Shown here: positions 38,501-46,056 of the stretch, piece after piece
Numbering within the stretch: the stretch's first letter is position 1
Layout of the letters: each line of letters starts with the position of its first letter
Assembly (NCBI RefSeq): GCF_003732665.1
Contig: NZ_MOBP01000016.1
Span: 62,001 to 126,000, forward strand
Reading direction: 5' to 3'
DNA from: Pseudomonas frederiksbergensis
GTDB taxonomy: Bacteria > Pseudomonadota > Gammaproteobacteria > Pseudomonadales > Pseudomonadaceae
Length of the DNA: 64,000 nucleotides
The notes under the pieces: generated by a model
What the model was told of the DNA's origin: nothing
What the model saw: the letters and a program-made list of their open reading frames with translations, nothing else
The model's database searches: none
Translations under genes and position numbers: made by a program

Positions 38501-39120
38501 CGGGCCTCGATCATGGCCTCCTCCAGATCGAGCGCCGTATTTTCGCCTGTTATGAAGGCCTCCAGCACCGAGACGATGATGTCCACCGCCGACACCGATT
38601 GGTGCACCGCGTTGAAATCCACGGACAACGGCCCCAAGTCTCTGCGACGATTATGCAAGAGCAGTTGACCGGTCGTGCCCAGCGGTTCGATCCGGTCGCG
38701 GACCCAGCGCAACAGCTCCACCAGGTAGGCCACGGGCGAGGTCACCGATTCCAGGGCCTCGGGCGGGCACAATTGGTCAAAGTTGGGGGAGAACAACGCC
38801 TCATAACTTGGCCCCGGCACCAGCGACAACAACCCGCTCGGCGGCTTGCCGTCCTGCTCCCCGCTGCCGGTCAGGCTGTGCTCGATAAACTGGCGGCGCA
38901 CATACGCGGCCAGGCTGTTGGCCCGGCGCAAGAACTGCTGCGCCTGCTCATGACTCAGCCCGTAATCGCGCACCAGTCCCTGCACGCCGCGCTCCACCAG
39001 GGGAAAGATCGAGCCGTCCCCCTGAATGTACGTCGACAGTTCGGCATGGGTAGCCCGTTGTTCCTCGTCGAAGACCTGCTCGAACATCTGTTGGATGGCA
39101 CGATTACCGGAGTCCGCCAT
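35515..39120 (-). CDS. Tc toxin subunit A, N-terminal half (TcA1: shell, VRP1 domain)
   Basis: A 1,201-residue protein equal to the N-terminal half of TcA. The VRP1 (Salmonella virulence plasmid 28.1-kDa A) motif is clear at residues 114-140: FDQLCPPEALESVTSPVAYL. Most of the protein is alpha-helical, as for the TcA shell. An Ig-like domain follows at about residues 995-1100 (KLTCTVDKTDVVANKSDD), near where the two proteins split, and the last 100 residues are also beta-rich. The start is ATG at 39120 with GAGGAG upstream; a TTG two codons earlier is possible. A palindromic LuxR-type site lies about 100 bases upstream. No signal peptide is present, as usual for Tc subunits. Confidence 0.87.
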   Translation of the reverse strand: MADSGNRAIQQMFEQVFDEEQRATHAELSTYIQGDGSIFPLVERGVQGLVRDYGLSHEQAQQFLRRANSLAAYVRRQFIEHSLTGSGEQDGKPPSGLLSLVPGPSYEALFSPNFDQLCPPEALESVTSPVAYLVELLRWVRDRIEPLGTTGQLLLHNRRRDLGPLSVDFNAVHQSVSAVDIIVSVLEAFITGENTALDLEEAMIEARYPNGLPYYQHWVTLDTVTRHHGMSVGNFVHMVDLSSPYFLQPQAWDGDAERALAHASRLGPYQRKLLTEAAVEGPEDFYLRNFGAQDLSWQNLNQVAFFGERTKLDARGVEALLSVRDFAPTRSPNVTVYPEPAVPAQGESERSGSVYINGGIYPAIKIDYSPAGGVFHRLSADPRDDLAHFDRMNRKVRLDQWLELPSEQVDALLVAAMKAENRGSTTNPWPITPDTVHALGLFQSLRERYGCTAPDFAAFIDTLGIYGRGTALSQFDQVFNNQGDYRAPLVLDNLPFPIIPASGGVDLTINRLCSGLGIDLKTYEYLALVIARAHNCTDGNLLRTPAIISAFYRLVKLPRLLGITPVEGVLMLTLLGGEDWVDGLAGNPRIKSTGSSDTNPDALNLIYALHACVSWCRDRELPVLWMLQQVSPPAALAVATDKERQLFEQAGNLLPAALFTHGALLMAGVPPLVGSDWLNLLTVLVDYSGLVMSGAGTEAQYLAFAREELTKAVRDGLGLDETEDAAQIQVFVERMLTVLLQARDAQASVVKETLAVYTGLDAERVAHVLVWANSTVYQLLRQVLEQAGRELPGTLRDGTNPSLTLLADVRRRANVVLHLDLSATLLQDYLQYGYRAWLQQNDRQAFSVRTLYYLTALTRAFELSEKPDGELLDYLREVNALPDPITDEALGLAQKLAAIRLAAFFDWSVEEVRACIAHIDPATHLVKNLTQLDLLMRIRVLSRHTGMDALTIFRVGKLPEAVDIPKYQVAAESALLSLTESDAALAAFYDEVPEPIVKLTCTVDKTDVVANKSDDKITFTVTLENPDGSVIRHVNVYWQASLGTIEKRTTDEHGQVIVEYFGKVLGAHTPLFWLDLMAPMHAPTVYVIADAFSMTMEGESMSWVPEEAVPAGRDVEFYGTLTDRYDNLGIDQLVRWSVEPFPGTTGSATIRPAQGRSNQEGLVRAIVSSAGGGRFIVKAYIEGADTVVAFESITFAAPVTE

Positions 39121-39207
39121 GGCCAAAGCTCCTCGTTGAATATGAGCGCCCGAACGCGTGTCCGGACATTGATCCTGTGACCAATCTGCACCTGAGGCGC
39201 TGCAACG

Positions 39208-39233
39208 GTCTACTGTCAGAACTGACAGTAGAC
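39208..39233 (-). promoter_or_regulatory. LuxR-box-like palindrome upstream of TcA1
   Basis: A perfect inverted repeat with 12-base arms, GTCTACTGTCAG-AA-CTGACAGTAGAC, whose 16-base core CTGTCAGAACTGACAG fits CT-N12-AG. Its centre is 100 bases before the TcA1 start, in the 137-base gap after the first Ig gene. Confidence 0.65.
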
Positions 39234-39257
39234 GGCACCGTTTATCGGTTGATGGCC

Positions 39258-42200
39258 TCAGCGCGACGCACGATCGAGGACTTCAAAGCGAGCGCTCTCA
39301 CTCCAGTCAGAGATCGTCGAGGCATCAGCCCCATCGACAATGGTCTGCTTAAAGCGGCACCAGTTACCGCCCGCCGGCAGCGTCCGGACCGACAGCCCCT
39401 GCCAGCCCTGCGCAGTAACGGTCAGGTTCGGCGCCCAGGGAAACTCGGGGTTGAACCAGCTCACGAGCTGGCCGGTGCCCGATCGGCCCTGCCCGCTGAA
39501 GGTCACCGGGTGACGGACCGAGCTGCCGGCCCGGGGCGAATCGATGGTCGGTACATAACGCCCCAGCACCACAGGCTGTTGGGCGGAACGGTCCGACTCA
39601 AACCCGTCCAACGAGGCCCCGGCCACGAGCACATAAGCACCACCGGGTTGAGTGAATGTCACGGGCACCGACCAGGTGCGATCCATCAGCACCAATGCGC
39701 TGCCCAGTAAAGTGGCGCCCAGATAAACGCTGACCGTTTCCCCCGGCTCAGCGAAACCGGACACCACGGTCGTACCGCCGACCTGCCCATCCTTGACCGG
39801 TGTTTCGATTAAGGGCGCATTGGGCACCACGTAGCACATCAACGGCGGGCTGGCGTTGGAAACCACCTGCGCGATGGTTTGCCGGGCCTGCAATTTCGTC
39901 CCCCCCACGGGCAATGTCACCAGACCTTTCCAAATACCATTGGTGTCGACCGGGTAGCCTTGCAGCAGAAAATCAGCGCGGCCCTCCAGCCAGACATCGA
40001 CCTGCGCACCCGGCATGCCCGTGCCGGAAATCCACGATGTGCGCGGCAATTCTCCGCCCGCCGTTGGGGTTGTGAACCGCGGCGGCATCAGCACCACGTT
40101 CACCACGACCGGTTCGCTACGCTCGGATGGCCGCCCGTCGAGGGTCTGCTGCGCGTCCAGAATGAGCCGGCCGAAGGCCAGGCCCTTGAGCTCGATGGAC
40201 CATAAGCCGTCGCTGGTCAGCGGTTGCGACGGCCCCGTATTGTTGCCGCCGATACGAAGCTGCATCGACGCGCCGGCCACGCCGTCCCGACCTCGGACAG
40301 TCAGATTGCGCTCCACCTCTAACTCGTTCGTGGGTTCGAAGATGACGGGTTTGAGCAGCGTCCTGCGAACTTCGAACGGTCGCGTTGTGGCGTCCGACGT
40401 TTGATACGCGGCGGTCTGGGTGACCGTCACGGTATGGGTCACATTGGGGGCAAACGGGGTGGAGCGGCGATAGGTCCAATTGCCGTCAGGCACAGTGAAT
40501 TCGTGAACCATGGTCGGCGCATCACTGAAGACCAGTTTCAACAGCGCCCCAGGCCAGCAGGTGCCTTTGACGGTGGGTGAGCGTTGACTGTCATCGCCCC
40601 CGGTAATCTCGGTGATGACCGGCGCCAGAGGGGCAATGGTCACCTCCAGCTCCACCCAGTTTGAGGGGGGTTGCCCACTCATTTCCTGTCGCAGTTGAAC
40701 CTTGCGCTTGAAGGTCGGGCCCCACGCCTCAGACGCCGTACTGGACCAGCCCCCGCCGCTCACCGGCGCATCCGGCGCGACCTTGTTACCGCCAAGGGCG
40801 TTCAACAGCACCACCGTGGCACCGTTGTAGCCAATGCCGGAAAACACCGGCCTGTAATCGCCGGTATGACTGGCCGTGGGCAGCGGCAGCGGCACGGTGT
40901 AGCTGAAGGTGAAGTCCGGGGAGACAATCGAGCCACCGGTGTTATCGGGTACTTTTTGCGTGGCCTTGAAGGTGTATTGGCCCGGCGGCCAATTGGCGGC
41001 GTCCACGCTCCAGGTGCCAGTACTGCCGACCGTGGCCGGCTGCACCGTCGACGAGCCTGGCCCGCTGAGTTTGGTCACCTCGACGGTGGCGCCTTCATAG
41101 CCCGCACCCGAGAACCTCAGGCCGGCATTGGCCAGTGGTGTGACCGAAACCGCATTCAGTCTGGGTGGGCGAACCTTTAAGATGACCGGGGCACCGCGCT
41201 CGGAAATAACCCCGTCCACGCTTTGCCGCGCCACCAGCGTCACCGCTCCCGGCAGGACAGTGACGGAGCCGTTCCAGCCTGGAGGGGTGAACACCCCCGT
41301 TCGCCCGACCCTGGTCCCGTTGAAGTCATTGAAAATTTCTACCTCGGCACCCTGGAAGCCATTGCCACCGGAGAGAGTGAAGGTGGTGTCAACGAGGCCG
41401 GAAGGTGCATTGATGGTGGGCGTGCCGAGGATCTTGCAGGTCAGGGGCGCCGAGTAGATAACAGCCGCAGGCGAGGGAGTCGGTCGCGAGAACTTCGCCT
41501 CGACGGTAACAGTACCGCTGGACGACGTTGGGATGATGGGGCACTCCCAGCGTCCATTACTGCCAATGACGACAGCACTGCCCAGCACCTCGTTACGATT
41601 ATCGGCATTGACCACCGTCACCGTCCATCCCGGGCCGCCGCTGCCCTTGAAGACGCTCTGCCTGCCCGTAGGGATCAAAGTATCCGGCAGCGGAGACTCA
41701 ATCTGCGCAATGCTGACGTTCCAGAAGAGTCCGGGATCGTGCCAATCAGACGGAAAACCCTGTAGCGTCTGCCTGCAGGCCACTCTGAAACGGCCGCCAG
41801 GCAACGGTCTGTCAAGTTGTACGCGCCAATCGCCCCAAGAATTGACCAAGCCTTGGCCGTATATCGTGTTGCCATCACCGCTTTTGCAAATGATCACCAA
41901 CGCACCGGGCGCCCCGTTCATCCCAATCACCTCAGTGAAGGTGAAAACATCAAGGTTAGCCCCGTTGACCGGCACCAGAACAACAGGTGCGGACACCACC
42001 GATACGTAAAACTCTGGAGAACGCAGGTGGCTATCCTGACTGCTGCGCCATTGCAGAACCTCAAGGTGGTGATGGCCGGCTTTGAGGGTGTTTTTCAATG
42101 GCAAACGGAAGCGCCCGTCGCTGCCCATTTGCATTTCATCGCTAAGGGCGTCCTCTTGTCCCGGGGAGACCACTCGCACATTGCGCCCCGGCTGGCCGCT

Positions 42201-42329
42201 CCCCTCGACCGTCACATTTCCATCACGGACGAAGATGTCCTTGGGATAAGTCACGGAGGGCCGGGTGTCGGCCAGCGGTTCGCCGGCTTCGGGCTCGCCT
42301 GTTTCGGGAAGGTCGGTTTCATCAGTCAT
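39258..42329 (-). CDS. Ig-like repeat protein upstream of TcA
   Basis: A 1,023-residue protein with an acidic, Pro-rich N-terminal tail (MTDETDLPETGEPEAGEP) and about nine Ig-like beta modules of about 95-100 residues. Repeating features are a 'G-x-G-x-x-G-x-x-V-x-V' turn (GSGQPGRNVRVV, GSGGPGWTVTVV, GAGYEGATVEVT, GIGYNGATVVLL) and endings in R/KQTxxG (CRQTLQG, ARQSVDG, AQQTLDG, ARQTIAQ). No signal peptide or membrane helix is seen. The modules resemble Ig domains of bacterial adhesins. It is the first gene of the TcA strand and has its own palindromic regulatory site 78 bases upstream, so it is likely co-regulated with the toxin. Function unknown. Confidence 0.75.
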   Translation of the reverse strand: MTDETDLPETGEPEAGEPLADTRPSVTYPKDIFVRDGNVTVEGSGQPGRNVRVVSPGQEDALSDEMQMGSDGRFRLPLKNTLKAGHHHLEVLQWRSSQDSHLRSPEFYVSVVSAPVVLVPVNGANLDVFTFTEVIGMNGAPGALVIICKSGDGNTIYGQGLVNSWGDWRVQLDRPLPGGRFRVACRQTLQGFPSDWHDPGLFWNVSIAQIESPLPDTLIPTGRQSVFKGSGGPGWTVTVVNADNRNEVLGSAVVIGSNGRWECPIIPTSSSGTVTVEAKFSRPTPSPAAVIYSAPLTCKILGTPTINAPSGLVDTTFTLSGGNGFQGAEVEIFNDFNGTRVGRTGVFTPPGWNGSVTVLPGAVTLVARQSVDGVISERGAPVILKVRPPRLNAVSVTPLANAGLRFSGAGYEGATVEVTKLSGPGSSTVQPATVGSTGTWSVDAANWPPGQYTFKATQKVPDNTGGSIVSPDFTFSYTVPLPLPTASHTGDYRPVFSGIGYNGATVVLLNALGGNKVAPDAPVSGGGWSSTASEAWGPTFKRKVQLRQEMSGQPPSNWVELEVTIAPLAPVITEITGGDDSQRSPTVKGTCWPGALLKLVFSDAPTMVHEFTVPDGNWTYRRSTPFAPNVTHTVTVTQTAAYQTSDATTRPFEVRRTLLKPVIFEPTNELEVERNLTVRGRDGVAGASMQLRIGGNNTGPSQPLTSDGLWSIELKGLAFGRLILDAQQTLDGRPSERSEPVVVNVVLMPPRFTTPTAGGELPRTSWISGTGMPGAQVDVWLEGRADFLLQGYPVDTNGIWKGLVTLPVGGTKLQARQTIAQVVSNASPPLMCYVVPNAPLIETPVKDGQVGGTTVVSGFAEPGETVSVYLGATLLGSALVLMDRTWSVPVTFTQPGGAYVLVAGASLDGFESDRSAQQPVVLGRYVPTIDSPRAGSSVRHPVTFSGQGRSGTGQLVSWFNPEFPWAPNLTVTAQGWQGLSVRTLPAGGNWCRFKQTIVDGADASTISDWSESARFEVLDRASR

Positions 42330-42399
42330 GGCAGGGAGCCCTCGGCGTCGGCAGCAATGGTTCAGGCTTTTGTACGCCCTGCCCTTGCCGTCTGCCTAC

Positions 42400-42415
42400 C
42401 TGTAATAACTGACAG
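42400..42415 (-). promoter_or_regulatory. LuxR-box-like palindrome upstream of the first Ig gene
   Basis: CTGTAATAACTGACAG fits CTGTCA-N4-TGACAG with one mismatch and is centred 78 bases before the ATG at 42329. Confidence 0.5.
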
Positions 42416-42564
42416 TTCAGACGAACGGCCCTACGGACTTTTCCTACATTTTTTGAGGACTACGACGGCTTGCGCCTTTGCCTACAAGTCCCTCAGAATC
42501 GGCCGGCTTGTGCACTTTTGGCCTGCCCCGTAATTTGATCCGTGTCGCTGATAGGCAGCGGCCG

Positions 42565-42723
42565 GGTTTAGTCGCTCGGGAGGTTTACGAAGATGGCACA
42601 AGTTCCACCAGACGGTCGGGATGTCCCTATCCCCCTTCCTGAACGTTATGGTGGCTGTGCGCAGGGCGCCCTCGGGCGCGCCGGTTTTCGTGAACCTCCC
42701 GGTCGACTAACCTGTGTACAGCC
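42565..42723 (+). other. Structured leader with mutually exclusive stems before the DUF6124 gene
   Basis: Arm GGGAGGTTTACGAA (42578-42591) pairs with TTCGTGAACCTCCC (42687-42700), and pairing extends to about 26 bases with few mismatches (42565-42591 with 42687-42712). A perfect GCGCCC/GGGCGC hairpin lies inside. A second arm, GGCTGTGCGCAGG (42653-42665), can pair with CCTGTGTACAGCC (42711-42723), which interleaves with the first stem. The GGGAGG of the first arm is also a strong ribosome binding site for an in-frame ATG at 42593. Confidence 0.5.
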
Positions 42724-42778
42724 GCCACCCCTTCGTTTAGTCGCGACTCGGTGGCAGCTCCATCCAGAGGTCACGATT

Positions 42779-43153
42779 ATGTTCAAAGCAACACCCAATC
42801 CCCCGAGAACGGACTCGTTTTCGGCCACCCTCGATGCCAAGAAACTCCGCGAGGCCGCCGACCGCGCCCTCGACCACTACCTCAAACCCAACTCCCATTA
42901 CCTGAACGCGCCCAAGGCCAAGGATCGAGCCATGCACACAATGTTCACCGTCGCCCCCCAAGCCAAGGCCCACGCCGTCAACATCCAGGCGTTCGAAACC
43001 TTTTCCTCGGTCAATATCCTGCTGCTCGACCTGGCCGAAAGCCTGGACGACAAGCCACGGCACCTGGCCATGGCGATTTATCAGTTGAGTGAGATGGGGT
43101 TGTTGCTGGTAGAAAAGTCGCTGGAGAATGAGCCGGCGATTAGCGAGGTTTAG
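42779..43153 (+). CDS. DUF6124 family protein
   Basis: A 124-residue cytoplasmic helical protein of the Pseudomonas-restricted DUF6124 family (AADRALDHYLKP near the start, AMAIYQLSEMGLLLVEKSLEN near the end). The function is unknown. I chose the ATG at 42779 with AGAGGTCACGATT upstream, giving the usual N terminus MFKATPNPP. The frame is open to an ATG at 42593 with a strong ribosome binding site, which would add 62 Pro/Arg-rich residues coded by a structured leader; I think that is leader sequence, but it cannot be excluded. The gene lies between the TcA block and core genes. Confidence 0.7.
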   Translation: MFKATPNPPRTDSFSATLDAKKLREAADRALDHYLKPNSHYLNAPKAKDRAMHTMFTVAPQAKAHAVNIQAFETFSSVNILLLDLAESLDDKPRHLAMAIYQLSEMGLLLVEKSLENEPAISEV

Positions 43154-43182
43154 TCTTCAGTGATGGGTTGTTTGTACTGACG

Positions 43183-43260
43183 CCTTCGCGAGCAGGCTCG
43201 CTCCCACAGGGGATTTGTGAACGCCACAGATCCAATGTGGGAGCGGGCTTGCTCGCGAAG
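43183..43260. repeat. REP/REPIN hairpin (gagcgggcttgctcgcgaag type)
   Basis: Arms CTTCGCGAGCAGGCTCGCTC and a near-complement lie between the convergent DUF6124 and PilZ genes. Confidence 0.82.
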
Positions 43261-43284
43261 ACGATATCAAAGACACCACCCACC

Positions 43285-43644
43285 TCAGGCCGAAGCAGGC
43301 ATCGGCTGAAAGCTGAAATACTGCCTCAACGCGCTCACCAATTGCCCGTACTCCGGGGGGGCCCATTGCAGGCTGAACCCGGCGTCATAGTGGTGAGGCG
43401 TGGCGTCTTCATGGCACCACAAACAACTGGCCCGTACATCCACAACCTGCGTGCACCCGTCGCCGACGGGGATTTTCAAACGCAGGTCGAAATCAGCACC
43501 AATCATCATCGGCAACTGACTGATCAACATCAGCCCATCCTCGGACACATTGCCCAGGAAGCCGATAGGCTTGTCGGTGACGCTGTTGAACACTTTCAGA
43601 AAATACGGCAGTTGATGCCGCTCGATCCGGCGGTCGGTAAACAT
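43285..43644 (-). CDS. PilZ-domain protein (probable c-di-GMP receptor)
   Basis: A 119-residue single-domain PilZ protein. The two c-di-GMP-binding motifs are present: RxxxR as Arg5-Arg6-Ile-Glu-Arg9, and N/DxSxxG as Asn32-Val-Ser34-Glu-Asp-Gly37. It therefore probably binds cyclic di-GMP; the target is unknown. I chose the ATG at 43644 (MFTDRRIERHQLP); the open frame extends to 43683. No strong ribosome binding site is seen. A diguanylate cyclase gene lies 9 kb away in this window. Confidence 0.82.
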   Translation of the reverse strand: MFTDRRIERHQLPYFLKVFNSVTDKPIGFLGNVSEDGLMLISQLPMMIGADFDLRLKIPVGDGCTQVVDVRASCLWCHEDATPHHYDAGFSLQWAPPEYGQLVSALRQYFSFQPMPASA

Positions 43645-43890
43645 GCTGAATTCGCTACGCAAGGCTCTTAAGCAGAGCCGCACTAATGCTTCGGAACGGG
43701 CCTTCTGCTGTTTATATGCAGGATGGGCACGCTCTCCCCGCTTCTGGTGTGACAGGCCATCAAGATCGCTGCCACTTTTACCGCTGTCAGTCGCAGGTGT
43801 TGCGTCGGCTCAGCGGCAAGGCGCTGAAGCCGATGTATTCGACTATAGCTGAACCTGTACAACCGGCCAGCCTTTGTATGAGATCTATCA

Positions 43891-44268
43891 TCAGAAGCGG
43901 GTCGGCCGTACCACTGCCGCAGCGCTGCGGGTCGGATAGTGGCCCAGGGACTCCAGGGTTTCGAGACGTGCACGGGCGCGGTAGGCGTATTCGCTCTGTG
44001 GGTACGCGGCGATGATGTACTGATAAGTCTGGGCCGCGTCGATAAACAGCTTCTGCCGTTCTAGGCACTGGCCGCGCATCATCGACACTTCCGGACGCAC
44101 ATACGGCCGGGCACGGCTGGCGCGGTCGACCTTGGACAATTCGAGCATCACCTGCTCGCAATTGCCCCGGTCATAGGCGCTGTAAGCGTTATTCAAATGA
44201 TGGTTCATCGACCAACGGGTGCAGCCCGTGACGCTGAGGGCAATGACGGCTATGAGCGCAAATCGCAT
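43891..44268 (-). CDS. Small TPR-like lipoprotein
   Basis: A 125-residue protein with a lipoprotein signal peptide: basic MR, a hydrophobic run and the lipobox SVTGC, with the lipidated Cys16. The mature part is helical with TPR-like spacing (NNAYSAYDRGNCEQVMLEL and AAQTYQYIIAAYPQSEYAYRA), suggesting a periplasmic protein-binding role at the outer or inner membrane. The ATG at 44268 follows AGGAGAACCCTC. The gene is divergent from pyk. The 246 bases downstream of it, to the PilZ start, hold no gene I can support. Confidence 0.8.
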   Translation of the reverse strand: MRFALIAVIALSVTGCTRWSMNHHLNNAYSAYDRGNCEQVMLELSKVDRASRARPYVRPEVSMMRGQCLERQKLFIDAAQTYQYIIAAYPQSEYAYRARARLETLESLGHYPTRSAAAVVRPTRF

Positions 44269-44425
44269 GAGGGTTCTCCTGTCTTGAGCTCTGTATCGAC
44301 CCGTTGGCGGAAATCTTCAGGAATGTTCGTTTAAAGATAAAAGCGAATAAGTAGTGCATCCGAACAATGACTACATCCAAAGACCATAGTAGCCTCACTC
44401 AGCGCTTGAACTCAGGAGTCTATGC

Positions 44426-45877
44426 ATGTCCGTCCGTCGCACCAAAATCGTCGCTACCCTTGGCCCGGCCAGTAACTCGCCGGAAGTTCTCGAACAGCTG
44501 ATTCTGGCTGGCCTGGACGTCGCCCGCCTGAACTTCTCCCACGGCACCCCCGACGAGCACAAGGCTCGCGCGAAGCTGGTGCGTGACCTCGCCGCCAAGC
44601 ACGGCCGCTTCGTCGCCCTGCTGGGTGACCTGCAAGGCCCGAAAATCCGTATCGCCAAATTCGCCGGCAAGAAGATCGAGCTCAAGATCGGTGATCAATT
44701 CACCTTCTCCACCAGCCATCCTCTGACCGAAGGCAACCAGCAAGTGGTCGGCATCGACTACCCGGACCTGGTCAAAGACTGCGGCGTGGGCGACGAGTTG
44801 CTGCTCGACGACGGCCGCGTGGTGATGCGCGTCGATACCGCCACCGCCACCGAACTGAACTGCACCGTGCTGATCGGCGGTCCGCTGTCGGACCACAAAG
44901 GCATCAACCGTCGCGGCGGTGGCCTGACCGCTCCGGCCCTGACTGAAAAAGACAAGGCCGACATCAAGCTCGCCGCCGAAATGGAAGTCGACTACCTCGC
45001 CGTGTCCTTCCCGCGTGACGCTGCCGACATGGAATACGCCCGTCAACTGCGCGACGAGGCCGGCGGTACAGCCTGGCTGGTGGCGAAGATCGAACGCGCC
45101 GAAGCCGTGGCCGACGACGACACCCTCGATGCGCTGATCATGGCGTCCGACGCCGTGATGGTGGCCCGTGGTGACCTGGGCGTGGAAATCGGCGACGCCG
45201 AGCTGGTGGGCATCCAGAAGAAAATCATTCTGCACGCACGCCGCCACAACAAGGCTGTGATCGTTGCGACCCAGATGATGGAGTCGATGATCCAGAACCC
45301 GATGCCGACCCGTGCCGAAGTGTCCGACGTGGCCAACGCCGTGCTCGACTACACCGACGCCGTGATGCTCTCGGCCGAAAGTGCCGCCGGTCTGTACCCG
45401 CTGGAAGCCGTGCAAGCGATGGCGCGTATCTGCGTCGGCGCCGAAAAGCACCCGACCAGCAAAACCTCCAGCCACCGCATCGGCAAGGTCTTCGAAAGCT
45501 GCGACCAGTCCATCGCCCTGGCGGCCATGTACACCGCCAACCACTTCCCGGGCGTGAAGGCGATCATCGCGTTGACCGAAAGTGGCTACACGCCGCTGAT
45601 CATGTCGCGCATCCGTTCCTCGGTGCCGATCTACGCGTTTTCCCCGCACCGCGAAACCCAGGCCCGCGCCGCCATGTTCCGTGGCGTCTACACCGTACCG
45701 TTCGACCCGGCATCGCTGCCGCCTGAGCAAGTCAGCCAGGCCGCGATCGACGAGTTGCTCAAACGCGGCGTCGTGGAGAAAGGCGACTGGGTCATCCTGA
45801 CCAAGGGCGACAGCTACCACACCATCGGCGGCACCAACGGGATGAAAATCCTGCACGTTGGCGACCCGATGGTCTGA
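44426..45877 (+). CDS. pyk: Pyruvate kinase
   Basis: Pyruvate kinase makes pyruvate and ATP from phosphoenolpyruvate and ADP. The 483-residue protein has the family's N-terminal RRTKIVATLGPASNSPE, DVARLNFSHG, LLGDLQGPKIRI, the Lys of AKIERAEAV, the metal-binding region MVARGDLGVEIG, and the signature ATQMMESMIQNPMPTRAEVSD. The sequence resembles the PykA (type II) form. The ATG at 44426 has AGGAG seven bases upstream. A strong terminator follows 23 bases after the stop, and the delta-60 gene block begins after it. Confidence 0.96.
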   Translation: MSVRRTKIVATLGPASNSPEVLEQLILAGLDVARLNFSHGTPDEHKARAKLVRDLAAKHGRFVALLGDLQGPKIRIAKFAGKKIELKIGDQFTFSTSHPLTEGNQQVVGIDYPDLVKDCGVGDELLLDDGRVVMRVDTATATELNCTVLIGGPLSDHKGINRRGGGLTAPALTEKDKADIKLAAEMEVDYLAVSFPRDAADMEYARQLRDEAGGTAWLVAKIERAEAVADDDTLDALIMASDAVMVARGDLGVEIGDAELVGIQKKIILHARRHNKAVIVATQMMESMIQNPMPTRAEVSDVANAVLDYTDAVMLSAESAAGLYPLEAVQAMARICVGAEKHPTSKTSSHRIGKVFESCDQSIALAAMYTANHFPGVKAIIALTESGYTPLIMSRIRSSVPIYAFSPHRETQARAAMFRGVYTVPFDPASLPPEQVSQAAIDELLKRGVVEKGDWVILTKGDSYHTIGGTNGMKILHVGDPMV

Positions 45878-45900
45878 TTGACCGACCGCTGAAAAACAAA

Positions 45901-45930
45901 AGCCCCGCCATGTAAATGGCGGGGCTTTTT
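45901..45930 (+). terminator. Terminator of pyk
   Basis: Stem AGCCCCGCCAT/ATGGCGGGGCT, loop GTAA, then TTTT. Near-copies with similar flanks (GAAAAACAAA before, GC after) occur at 48741 and 50404. Confidence 0.93.
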
Positions 45931-45964
45931 GCATTATCAAGCTAGTCAGATGGCCATGGGCCAA

Positions 45965-45980
45965 CTGTCAACTATGACAG
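45965..45980 (+). promoter_or_regulatory. LuxR-box-like palindrome upstream of delta-60 gene 1
   Basis: CTGTCAACTATGACAG matches CTGTCA-N4-TGACAG exactly; with flanks it reads AACTGTCAACTATGACAGTT. Its centre is 84 bases before the ATG at 46057 and just past the pyk terminator. Confidence 0.65.
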
Positions 45981-46056
45981 TTTACGCGGGACGGCTTTCT
46001 GGGCTGAATGGTTGCTGCACGCCCTGTGTGTAGGCATTCACTTCAGGAGATACGCC

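Noticed and set aside
42593..42778. Use of ATG 42593 as the start of the DUF6124 protein
   Set aside because: The added 62 residues are Pro/Arg-rich, are coded by strongly self-paired sequence, and do not resemble the N terminus of the family; kept as an open alternative in the finding on the leader.
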